A stretch of DNA of 64,000 nucleotides, from the NCBI GenBank assembly GCA_037783415.1, contig JAZGTN010000214.1, forward strand, positions 1,426,001 through 1,490,000, written 5' to 3'. Made by a program: the position numbers and the translations under genes. Position 1 is the stretch's first letter. Each line of letters starts with the position of its first letter. Positions 24,199 through 35,050 of this stretch are shown here, in pieces. The notes under the pieces were generated by a model. It was not told where the DNA came from. It saw only the letters and a program-made list of their open reading frames with translations, and ran no database searches. Origin of the DNA: Leptasterias polaris (taxonomy: Eukaryota; Echinodermata; Asteroidea; Forcipulatida; Asteriidae).

Positions 24199-27100
24199 AT
24201 GGCCCGCAGGTCCAAAGATGTAAGTGCCGAGGAGATTGCCGCCGAGTACCAATATGGTATACAGGAAGACATGAATAAGTACAAGACCTTACAGGACTTG
24301 GATGTCTTCGTCCTGGACAACTCCATCCGTGAGAGCACAGTGGCGCAGCTTAGAGGTCATACTATTGAGAATAAGTGGCAGATCTACGAGGAGGTGAAGA
24401 AGTGCGGGTTTGAAAACACCATCGTGGCGTCATTCTCTCACATGACCCGCGTGGATGATGTCTTCATCAAGCAGCTGGTGGAGAGGGGAGAGGACCGTAA
24501 GGGGCTGTTTGCATTCTCCGAGATTACGGCAGGTATGGTTCTTATTCACCAATCCACCACATCGTCTATACTAGATCTTTCCCCATCCCAAAACCCTACC
24601 GGTACTACCACCAAACACAATCATACATAAGTCAATCAAAAGACCTGGGCGAAGCATCAAATACAATTGTTTTGAGTTTCTTGAAGACCTTTTTACTGAT
24701 TTGTTTCGGCTTTCCTTAGGACATGACAAAGATATTGGATAACACGAAAATATAAATAATTTGACCATTTTTAATCCAGTCCTGTCAGTTCTAATAATTA
24801 GTTAACATCTTAATGCAATGGAACAAAATATTTCCTTCCTTACCATTACTGATGTGTAATAAACTCTGTTTGCTCAGTGCTTTCAAACTTCTCTGTACTC
24901 GGGTGGACTCAAACCTGCAACCCCAGCATTCTAGAGTAGATATCTTACAATTAAACTATGCTGAGTAGTGCCCGAGTGACAAGAGGCCACTGCAGGTAGA
25001 ACCCTATAGTTAGCAGCGGTTACCGCAATTAATTCAGTGGATGTATTTTCGAACAATGTCTTCTTCCAAACACTTTCTTCCAAATGGGTTTCTGATTTAT
25101 GTGCGATTGTATAAAAAAATTAATATGCACTGATAAGTTACTTTGCACGGATCGGGTCACTTAAGTTGTATAAATTATGTCGCCTTTTTTATATTTATAT
25201 TTATTTGTGTTTTCTGTTTCTGTTGAGTGTGAGAAATGTGCTTGGTATTTCATAAACGAAGGTACACTGAGTGAAAACGTAAAATACCGCGTATACAGCA
25301 GGTAGCTGTGCCTTTGATGGAATGGAATTGGTACACAAGAGTATATCGTGCGAAAAATATTTGCCTACAGATTTTTCTTCTGAAAAAACACCCCCATAGG
25401 TAGAATAACAAGAAATGGCACTCATTTTGAACATTTTGAACATTTTGAAAACTGCGTGTTATTCACCTATATTGTTTTCAAATCTGTAATGGCCTTAATT
25501 ATAGCCAAATATCTTTCTTTTGGCATGTTCTGACTGCGTGCCAAAATCAAAAGGTTTAATGCTTCTATGTCACCTATCTTCCCCATCACACTTCAGCTCA
25601 GAATTCAGCAGTCCACGTACGAATTGGAATTTTTTCTCGTCTGCATAGCGGTATCAAAGTTTAGAGTTTAATAATCCTATTATGTTCAGTTGAAATCAAT
25701 GTTTGTAGATTAATAAAGTATTCCATGCTTGGCCTTCGTCCACGTTGCGGACGATGTTGTAAGGATCTAGTACGTGATTGGTCAGCTTGAAATTGTGCGT
25801 TACTCAAAGGGTCGGGATATTTGCGTTGCACCTATGGGATTAGTTTTTCTATAAAATGGGATTTCTGGCCATAGTTGAGACGGAATCGGGGAAATCAGAA
25901 CAGTTGGGAGTCTTGGGAGATTTGTAAGTTTGAGTGTAATTGTCTGAATGGTTGTAACCAATGATTGATGTGGACTCGTGATCGAGCATTATGAATGAAA
26001 AGGCGTTTCACCACTGCAGCTTTAAGACGGTCTCCGTCGTCTGTACGTCTCGTTTTGGGTTAAAGGTACCCAGGGTTAAAAAATATAGTATATGGCCCGC
26101 TTTAGGTCATCAAGACTCCGGTCTAAAATAATCCGCCCCTCCCCTCCCCTGGTTCAAGGTTCATCCCGCTGACGCTACCACCGGTATCCAGTGCCAACGC
26201 CCGGCTACTGGAGCCGACGTCACAATATAATAATACACTACATATTTACCATAGAGCAAGTAAATTTTGCTCCTTGCTGTTTTATTGTTATTGACTTAGA
26301 GTGGAGAGGGTGACAAAGTTTTAATAGATTATAGAAGTTTCAGAGAGTACCGAAGTTCACCAGACGGTACCCAAGCTGACCCGTAACTGGAGCCAGGATC
26401 TAGGTCAATTGTTGCCTGATAATAGACTCAGTAAACTGATGCGTCCCTTATTCCAACAAAGCCCTTCCCTTTCCTTTCTACCAATAACGTACGCGAATTT
26501 CGACAGCAGCAGGTTTACAACAATTATTAATGCCCATTTGTTTTGTGTTTTTGACAGGACTCGGGAAAGTACTGAGTATAGTGCTATATACACATTGGTG
26601 TATAATCAATGTGCAAAAACAAAATAATATATTTCTTATCCCCAACTACACAATTCACACTTGCGAGTAGGCTTCATCATGGCCAGCTTGACACAGCCTA
26701 CATCTTTAGAAAAGGAAATAAACCGTTAGTGTTCCCCTAAAATGGGTAAGAAATCACAGAATGTGAAAAGAAGTATCCAGTTAACTTTATATTTGCACCA
26801 ATGTTCCTTTGTGTTGATAAAAAGGCAGGATAGTCAGGGGCAAATAAATGGGGGAGAGGGCTGGGGGTAATTTGCTTGAGGGTTAGTGGTCAAAGTTTAA
26901 GTGTTCCATTAGCATTAGACAGACCTTAGTCTTATTTTGTCCATGGGTTTGAGTTTCAGATGTGGTAGGGTGCCCCTTGGATACAAGTACTGTAACCCGG
27001 CTGTTTGAAAGCGAAGTCTCATATAATTGGATTATAACACACATGAACTCATATTTGGTTTGCGGTAACACCACTGATGTGTATATCTACTTGCTAGGTA

Positions 27101-30100
27101 GATTTTGTTCTTTGAGAACTTGTCTTGCTTTTTATTCTACTACCGCGGAGTAGAATATTCGGAATTCGGGAGACTTCTCAGTTCTGAAAAGAACTGTCCT
27201 GCTTATTAACTACTACCTGGGCTGGCGGGAGGTAGGAAATCGGGGGGGGGGGGGGGGGACTACTACTTTCGCTATGTGGATCGGGGGGACTTCTCGTTAA
27301 TAATTAACTACACTGCCGCGGAGTGAGTTCTTAATAGGTCTCAACGTTTCGACTAGCTTGCTCTAGTCATCGTAAGGCGACTAGCTTAATCTAGTCATCG
27401 TCAGGACTGACGATGACTAGAGCAAGCTATAGTCGAAACGTTGAGACCTATTAAGAACTCACTCCGCGGCAGTGTAGTTAATTATTAACGAGAAGTCCCC
27501 CGATCCACATAGCGAAATTTAAGTAGTAGTCCCGCCCGATTTCCTACCTCCCGCCCAGGTAGTAGTTAATAGGCAGGACAGTTCTTTTCAGAACTGAGAA
27601 GTCTCCCGAATTCCGAATATTCTACTCCGCGGCAGTAGAATAAAAAGCAAGACCAGTTCTCAAAGAACAAAATCTACCTAGCAAGTAGATATACACATGG
27701 TGTTACCGCAAACCATATATATATTGATACCTCACCATGCAATGCCTCAAAACCCATATACACATGAACTATACTAATACCCCCCCCCCTTTTTTTTAAT
27801 ACTCATTATATATTTCTTTTGTGAATGAATTTTTACTTTCTCATTGTATTCCTTCAACATGTCTCCTTTGGGGCCCCGGGCACGAATGACTTTTTACAAA
27901 TCTTTACATGTTGATTTTATTTTCTTTTAGTAAAAACTGCTTCATTCCTACATTCCAGAGAATCCAGACAATAAATCAGGGTTCGGTCGATATATGGTGT
28001 TTGGATAAACCCAGACATCACGTCTGCGATACATACCACGGAATATTTGTATTACTTTAAAGGTCATCATCAGATTGTTGCTTGGGTAAAAAAAAACCAG
28101 ACATCACGTCCAAGATGATACCACTTTCCTTTGTTAGTATGTTTGTATAGTTTTGTCAAACCTCATTTTTATTAACACGAAAAGTAAAAACCACTTCATG
28201 ATTTTTTCCCCAGTAAATAAATCAGTAAACAGGGTTAAAGTTTGTTATGAGGCTACTGTTTGCTTGTGGTCTGCCATTTTGTAAGTCAGATTGCGTGTGC
28301 AGGTATCATAAGGTGTACGTGTAAAACGCCATACCTTGCCTGAACCCTGTTCATAGAGCTATAGCTCTATGACCCTGTTGAATCTTTAGGTAGGTGCGGA
28401 TCGGGTGACATTCTGACTACAACGCGTCGATGTGACGTACCCGGTAGGCTTTAGTCAAGGCGCTCGAAAACAGACTAGCTCAAACGGCTAAACTTGTGAC
28501 ATTACCGCTCGCGCTGGTCGTTTTTCGTGCGTGATGTATACCATCCGGGTTTGCCGCGAGCGCCTTGACTATAGGCTACGTACCCGGTCGATTGCATTGT
28601 ATAGTCTGGTTCCATGACCAAAGATTCCAGGACGACAGGTGCCAGTCGGAGATTTTGGGGGTCTGGGAACCAGACTAATCATTGTACATGGTGCTTTTAT
28701 GGTGCTTTACAATCGTTTGTCGGTCGTTGACGTTGGGTTTACTAGTTTACGACGCGACGTCCGTGGATCACAAAACTAGGCTATGAGACCCAAATCACGC
28801 AGATATCAGTAAACTTGTCTGGATGTTAAATTTTGTTACAAAACATGTTAGTTTGGTCAAAGTCTGACATTTGGTCCATAATACCTTAATTTGGAAGAAA
28901 AAAAATATTATTAAATTTTTTATTTTTTTTTTTAGCCGAATAAAAGGTTTAGGGTCAAGGATTTTGTTTGCAGTTTGAACTTTCCATCGTCATAATGATT
29001 TTATTGGGGGAAATTAACTTTTTTACTTTGGAACAAAAAAGTGCATAGCTTCAAACAATTTACTGCTTTAAAAAAGTATTTAGAAAACCAGGATTGTATA
29101 CTTTGTGTTCTTAAAAACTTTAAAAATATTTCCTCAAAAAAGTCTGAGGAAAGTGGCCAGGATTCACCTTAGAATGCACCACAGAGCATCTAGGATCAAA
29201 AAAATTGTACGCATTGTACGTACCCCCTCAGTTTTCACCACACCCAGCACCAACCTTTATTTTTCTAAGTTGGAGAACACCGACATTTATTAATTGATCA
29301 CATAAAAAAACCCACATTTACAAAACTTTTGGGGGGCTCCACATTAATGTACCTCCCACAGATCTGCCTGGCGGGCCTGGGCATAGCTAGGCCTTTGGAT
29401 AGGTCCATTGCTAAAATGGTTCCGACCCCTTTTCTAATAGTATGCATGATCCTCCCCGTAACTGGGTCCCCGTGTTTACAAATGCATGTATTAGTATTTC
29501 CCAATATTTTCAATAAGGGGAATTTTTATAAGGGATTATTTTTTTCATCAGACACTTTCACCCCCTCCAACAAGAAAAATCTTAGAATTGCCCTTTAAGT
29601 CAGTATCACATGCGTCTTGAAAGCAGCTTTGCTCACGTTTTCACACAAAAAACAAAGGGCTTTGGACTCTCCCTCCCCGGATCTGCTGATCCAAACAACC
29701 CAATGTTGGAAATTGTTGGTGCCCCCCACTTTTAAATACCTTCGGGCCTGACTTTGCTCCGTAATATGACCTGCAGATGTGATTTTACTATTAATGATAA
29801 GGTGGTCCTAAAATGGCGTTGTCGCAAAAACTTGCTGGCACTGCTCATTCTTAACGCAACAATGTTTGCGGCCATAATTTAGTTGTTAAAATGTATGAAA
29901 TGTTTTCACTTCTTTTTACTCATGTTATTGCTAGTTATTTTTGTGCCAAGATAGTTTTTATACGAACTGTGATGCTCAGTTTGCTGTTCAAAGCTTAACT
30001 ATTTTTTTTGTATGACTGCAGCAAGTCACTCTGTATAATTTGTTCGAAGGCGTTTAAAGTGCGGTTGTAATCATTAAATTGAAAACAAAAAAAAGTGTCC

Positions 30101-32575
30101 CGTCTTCACCATGGGGTAGCCGTTGTGCGTTTCTCCCATGAATCAAACCAAGCCAAGATTTTGCAGAAGAAATGGTATGTAAACTGGTTTACATTCGACG
30201 ATTTCATCCAGATTTTATTTATTAACAATTCTTTTGAAGGAATCAAACAAAAGGTTCCAGACAAGGAGACCGTTCCCATCGGGCTAAGCAAACTGAAAGA
30301 TTTCGGCTTGTGGAATGTCATCCTTGAAGTGGACTTCAGCGACGACACGTACGACTTCAAAAAGTTCACAATGGACGACCTGTGCCAACTGACCACCAAA
30401 TGGATCCGCTGGGCCCACGACAACCTCCACAAGAACTCCAAGGTACTGATAAACCTGAGGGATATGAGTGACGTCATGGATGAAAACCCTCTCAGGGTCT
30501 TTCAGATGGTGGAGTACCTGGCCCGGCTGCCAGGCAACATCCGACCCTTCGGCGTCATCTTCGAGGAGTCCCGTGGTACCCGCCTGCCTGAAGAGTGCGG
30601 TAACTGGGCCAAGTACATCCGGAAGACGATGGATGCGAACGGGTGGAAGGCGCACCTTCTTATCCACGTCCATGAGAAATATGGCTTAGCTGATAAGTCG
30701 CAGCTTGAGGTAATGTTTCAATTTAAACCATAACTCCAAATAATTCATTCCGAAAAAACAACTCAATCCAGACCTCATAGCATTTTAATCGTGAAATAGA
30801 CCATAGTACTAATTACATCAAAGATTGTTCATCATTTCGTAGAAGAATGGTAAACCATTGTGTATCTGCACAAGTATCAGAAATGCAGCACCCAGGCCAG
30901 TCACAGCACATACGCAAGGCAGTGTCCAAACCGCGATAACGTACAGGGGTTTATTCAATCTCTGAATAATCCCGTATGGTAGTGGACGGGATTCAGCTTA
31001 CCTGTCCTTATCCGAAACAATCTCGCTTTGGACCTAAATATTCAATAAAAAAGACACCCTTGTGTGTATGTTTAACACTGCTTTGGCTGTCATCAAAACA
31101 CCAATGTAACCATGCAAGGAATAACTTTACCCGTAAGGCCCGAGTGTGAAACCTAAAGTATTAAAAACCAACTTAACCAGGTAGGGACTGAAGTCTCTAT
31201 TCTAGAAACCAGTTTGGTGGTGGGGTTCGAACCAGGGTCCACGGAATTGAAAACGGAGAAGGATACCAAATCCATACAATATAACTGGTGTTGATCTTTC
31301 ATGTTCTTTCTTATCAGGGTTTGCTCAACGGGTGTAATGGTACATGGGGAAGTATTTGCGTCGAAGGTGCGTCTCTAGGCAACGCCTCAACCTGTGTTAC
31401 CATGCTGAACCTCATCCGTTTGGGTAACAAGAAGGTCCAGAAGAAGTTCAACTGCACTTATCTGAGGAAGGCAGCCATCAAGCTCACTGAGATCACTACA
31501 GGCACACAGCCTCACAACAAGCAGCCGATATACGGGGCCAGAGCACTGGACTTCATCTTCAGCTTCGCAAAGGAGGACTTTGACCTGGCCGATTTCTTCG
31601 GGGAGGAGGCACCGGCGAGAATTTCCACCCTGTCTTCCAACGAGATGATGCGATCCCGTATGATTAAACTGTTCGGCCCTAACCCTCGGTTCACTCTTGA
31701 CATGGCTAATAAGATGAAGGAGGTCATGCTTCAGGACCTCAAAGATAACAGGTAGGCTGGACAACGGTTTGGGTCAATATTTCAGTCTTAAAAGTCTATC
31801 AGTATTCAATTAGTTCAGCTATCGGGTCAGAAGAATTATGATTAGTGTAAAACAAAAACTCATCATGGCCGTAATCTATACCTTGCAGCTTTAAATGTTT
31901 CACGATTAAACATTATCTGATGAATTTTGAAGAGAGGTAATCAAAGTCTCCAATGCCATCGTGAAAGAGAACAAAACTTGGGTCGATAATATTTACCGAG
32001 TCTCAACTCACGCTTGTTCAACTTAGACCAAAGGTTCGTTCAATATCTGAAAAGATTTCACCGGTTGACACACACTCCATTTTGAGAAAATTGTATAATC
32101 TTGTTTACAACATCTGACTTTATACAGGAAGGAAGAGTACATGAGTAAGGTGGGGCTCGCCGTCCTCTTCGACCGCGCCGGAGGTAAGCTGACGGAGCCA
32201 ATGGTGGCCGCCATAGAGGAGATGGAGATCAAGAGTCTCCACTCTCAGTACCTCATCGCAGAGATCCGTAAGATGTGGGACATCTGGGACTTGAAGGAGG
32301 AAAGTTGCAAGGACGACATGCTGCATTACGACTCCTTCTACAACGGCTTCATGGCACCATACTTCGCCTGCTACCGCTGCATGGACACCAAGAAGGGATT
32401 ACAGGCCATCGACATGGACAGTGATGGACAGATAGATTGGAACGAGTTCTTGGTGTACCTCAAGTGGGCCGTTCGTGAGTACCCGCAGACCAAGAATGCA
32501 GATGATCTGCTGGACATTACGTTCCGAAAGGGAATTATCCCAGCTATGCGCGATGAAGTCATCAGCATGGCTTAA
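24199..32575 (+). CDS. DRE-TIM metallolyase-like protein with C-terminal EF-hand, complete
   Basis: Four exons (24199-24532, 30240-30709, 31318-31751, 32128-32575) join in phase to 561 residues. Residues about 34-310 look like the TIM barrel of the homocitrate/isopropylmalate synthase and HMG-CoA lyase superfamily. Strand 1 reads FVLDNSIRES, where superfamily members have DTTLRDG or, in homocitrate synthases, DSTLREG. Thus catalytic Arg44 and metal ligand Glu45 of the homocitrate-synthase type are present. The HxH ligands are H254 and H256 (LLIHVHEKYG), and N290 in EGASLGN matches the GxGERxGN asparagine. The C-terminal part (about 414-561) is helical with one perfect EF-hand loop, DMDSDGQIDWNE (508-519). 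No mitochondrial presequence is obvious. Reaction and substrate are unknown; an acyl-CoA condensation or cleavage is only an inference. The gene has a 5.7-kb first intron, and its 3'UTR is entered by a TIR element 14 bases after the stop. Confidence 0.85.
24890..24985 (-). repeat. tRNA-derived SINE-like sequence
   Basis: The minus strand has an A-box-like TAGTTTAATTGTAAGAT and, about 33 bases on, a B-box-like GGTTTGAGTCC. The spacing is that of a tRNA gene. Acceptor and D stems do not pair well, so this is a pol III promoter relic, not a functional tRNA. Confidence 0.5.
27051..27720. mobile_element. Large foldback element (about 320-bp arms)
   Basis: The left arm starts ATTTGGTTTGCGGTAACACCA and the right arm ends with its complement, TGGTGTTACCGCAAACC. 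The centre of symmetry is at about 27404 (ATCGTCAG/CTGACGAT). Arms match over nearly their whole length, including ACTGCCGCGGAGTGAG and TCTCAACGTTTCGACTAG. The left arm differs by an extra copy of the CTAGTCATCGT word and by a 17-base G run (27242-27258) where the right arm has CCCGCCCG. It has no coding capacity; form and size fit a foldback DNA transposon or two inverted adjacent copies. Confidence 0.88.
28435..28588. mobile_element. Short TIR element
   Basis: The ends are GTACCCGGTAGGCTTTAGTC and the reverse complement of GACTATAGGCTACGTACCCG. The subterminal AAGGCGCTCG pairs with CGAGCGCCTT. It is about 154 bp and non-coding. Confidence 0.75.
28602..28676. repeat. Small inverted repeat
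   Basis: AGTCTGGTTCC at the left end pairs with GGAACCAGACT (ending at 28676). It lies directly after the TIR element at 28435-28588. Confidence 0.65.
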
Positions 32576-32588
32576 AATGAGCAAATCC

Positions 32589-32964
32589 TTAAAGGCACTG
32601 TACACGTTTGGTAATTACTCAAAATATATATTAGCATAAAAACTTACTTGGTAACGAGCAACGGAGAGCTGTTGATAGTATAAAACATTGTGAGAAACGA
32701 CTCCCTCTGAAGTAACGTAGTTTTTGAGAAAGAGGTAATTTCTCACTAAAATAATAAAAGACTTCTGGCCAGAAGCCTTTTATTCCTATCTGAAAGCACA
32801 CTAATTTGTACAACAAGGGTATTTTTTCTTTCATCATTTTCTTACAACTTCAATGACCATTTGAGTCCAAATTTTCACAGGCTTGTTATTTTATGCATAT
32901 GTTGGGATACACCAAGTGAGAATACTGGTCTTTGACAATTACCAAACGTGTTCAGTGCCTTTAA
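32589..32964. mobile_element. Short TIR element, family B, in the 3'UTR of the DRE-TIM/EF-hand gene
   Basis: It starts TTAAAGGCACTGTACACG and ends CGTGTTCAGTGCCTTTAA, with TTAA at both ends. It is about 376 bp and non-coding. The right half shares long stretches with family A: TTTTCACAGG, TTGTTATTT, ATATGTT and GGTCTTTG-CAATTACCAA. It contains AATAAA (32753-32758), which could serve as the poly(A) signal of the host gene. Confidence 0.85.
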
Positions 32965-33440
32965 CAAAACACAACATTATTAGTGGTCCGGCATTTATAG
33001 GGACATTCCTGTCAACAAAATTTTAAAACATTTCCAAAAATGGTTGGACTCTTACCGACCTGCCCTAAGTCATACCGGTATCCATCAAGTTCCTTACAAT
33101 GAATATTATTTGAGATATATTTTTTTAAGGATTTTGAATGGCCGGATTGGGGCAGTAAACCTGGACCCAGGTAGGCTATAATAGACTCCTGTTTGGGTCA
33201 AGTCTGACCTTAAACTGGATCATTGGTCGAACCGGCTTAAGTCGTCCTATACAGATCATTGTTTTGTATCATACACGGCATCTATGTACCGTAGATTAAA
33301 GTTTTATTATCGGGGCTAGATTTGAGAAACTTAATATCCGGGTCACTGTAAATAAGCAACTGAACAGAAACAATACTTTCGAGTAGGCCTTTTACAAACT
33401 GCACATAATGCAATAATAGATTCCAAACACATAAGCAGGG

Positions 33441-33595
33441 AACGATTTCATCCAGCAATTTTGCATAGCAAAATATTTAGACTGCACTTGTTTTGTGCAC
33501 ACTGAATGCTAATATTGAGTAGCAACTTATGATTTTTGAGAAGCAACTCATGCATTTTGTGTAGCAATTTGCTCTGCTATACAAGGGAAATCGTT
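33441..33595. mobile_element. Short palindromic element
   Basis: AACGATTTC at the left pairs with GAAATCGTT at the right. Subterminal GCAATTTTGCATAGCA pairs imperfectly with TGTAGCAATTTGCTCTGC. It is 155 bp and non-coding. Confidence 0.6.
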
Positions 33596-34897
33596 CACTT
33601 ATAAGTTACAAGTAGTATGAGGAATTATCCAGTCAAAAACATCACACAGAATAGTCGGATTTAAACAATATAATCTTCCAGTTTTTAAAATACTAAACCA
33701 GAAGTTATCCAAATCCATAAAAATATCCACTTATACTAATAGGTAGTTTAGGAACAGCACAAAATTCACTTAATTTAAGCAAAACCATGGTAAGATTTCG
33801 TAAAATGTTTATGTGGTTCGAATATAAACAGCAGTTTATGTTAAAATAAAGCGAACTACGACAGCCAAAACACTGGGTGAAACCTTTACCCAGCACATGT
33901 CACTCTGTGAACAACCCATTTGTTGGGTAACGTGTTTTACTCCTTGGTGGATAATGTTACTTATTCTTTATGTTAACCAAACGAAGGAGGATCTAAACCT
34001 GTTCAGATATCTTTTGTTCTTTCCAAGTGAGCTTTTTACGGGGTGGTTCGGTCCTTTTTTGTATTACATTTGAGTTTTGGTTTTAAAAAGTAATTAGCGT
34101 AGATTTAATAAGACATAGGCCTAGTTGTGGGTATATAAAATGGTTGTATTGTTGTTTCTTGTTTTTTTAAAGAAATATTTCAGAAAAGAGAGCAATTTTT
34201 CATGTTATAAATTGAGAGCAGGATGCGTTTTGTCAACTACCGATTGTGAGATTTGTGAGATTTGTTTATGACTTAATGTCCGAGGTGAAGAGCCTCGCGT
34301 CTTGGCCTCCCAGTCTGAATCTGAATCCAACACACATTCAATGTTATCATTATACATTAATTGAGCGTATTTTTGACCGCATGGGGGCGTTTGCAAAGGC
34401 TAATTTTCTTGCATTACAATATCTCATATCTTATTTTGACTGCCTGTATGTTGTTTTCAGTGACCAATGGCAACTAAATAATAATAATTACAATGAAAAA
34501 ACCAGTTCGTTTTACTTGTTTTACGGTGATGTACTAAAACCAAATACACCGAGTTGTCGGAGCATAACAGAGGGCGTGCTTTGCGTTGTGTGCACACATC
34601 CACTGTACACTGCACTGATGACAACTTGACTACCAAGTCGCGGGTCTGAGTATTAACAACGATAAAGCCAACCATTCAGTGTATGGATTTGCGTTACTCG
34701 AGTTATCACAACATAATAAACTAAACACAACACATGGTACTTCAAATTCAACTGTTGGAACATTCAGTTTTAAGACAAGTCGACTACAGAGCATCACTGG
34801 CTGTACAACCAATTTGCGAAAAATATTTTTATTATTTATATTGGTTAGTTACCGTATGTCAAAATAACTTGCGTATACAATCAGAGCTAATACAAGT

Positions 34898-35050
34898 CCA
34901 TGAGTCGATTTCACAAAGCACTAAGATTCATCTTAAGATGAGTTGTCAGTATTACCATAGTGATTTGTATTGTGACATCACTCTTTGCTAAGCAACTGCG
35001 ATGGATTTGCAGTTACGTTCAATCTTAACTCTTTGTGAAATCGAGCCCAT
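34898..35050. mobile_element. Short TIR element, family C, copy 1
   Basis: GTCGATTTCACAAAG at the left pairs with CTTTGTGAAATCGAGCCCA at the right. Inside are GATGAGTTGTCAGTATT and TTTGCTAAGCAA. A related copy in inverse orientation lies at 54675-54822. Confidence 0.75.

Larger units (their letters stand above)
24533..30239 (+). other. Intron 1 of the DRE-TIM/EF-hand gene
   Basis: This 5.7-kb intron has donor GCAG|GTATGG and acceptor TTTTGAAG|GA. It contains a SINE-like tRNA relic (24890-24985), a large foldback (27051-27720), a TIR element (28435-28588), a small hairpin (28602-28676) and the palindrome ATAGAGCTATAGCTCTAT near 28352-28370. No additional exon was recognised, and the two flanking exons join in phase without one. 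Confidence 0.75.
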
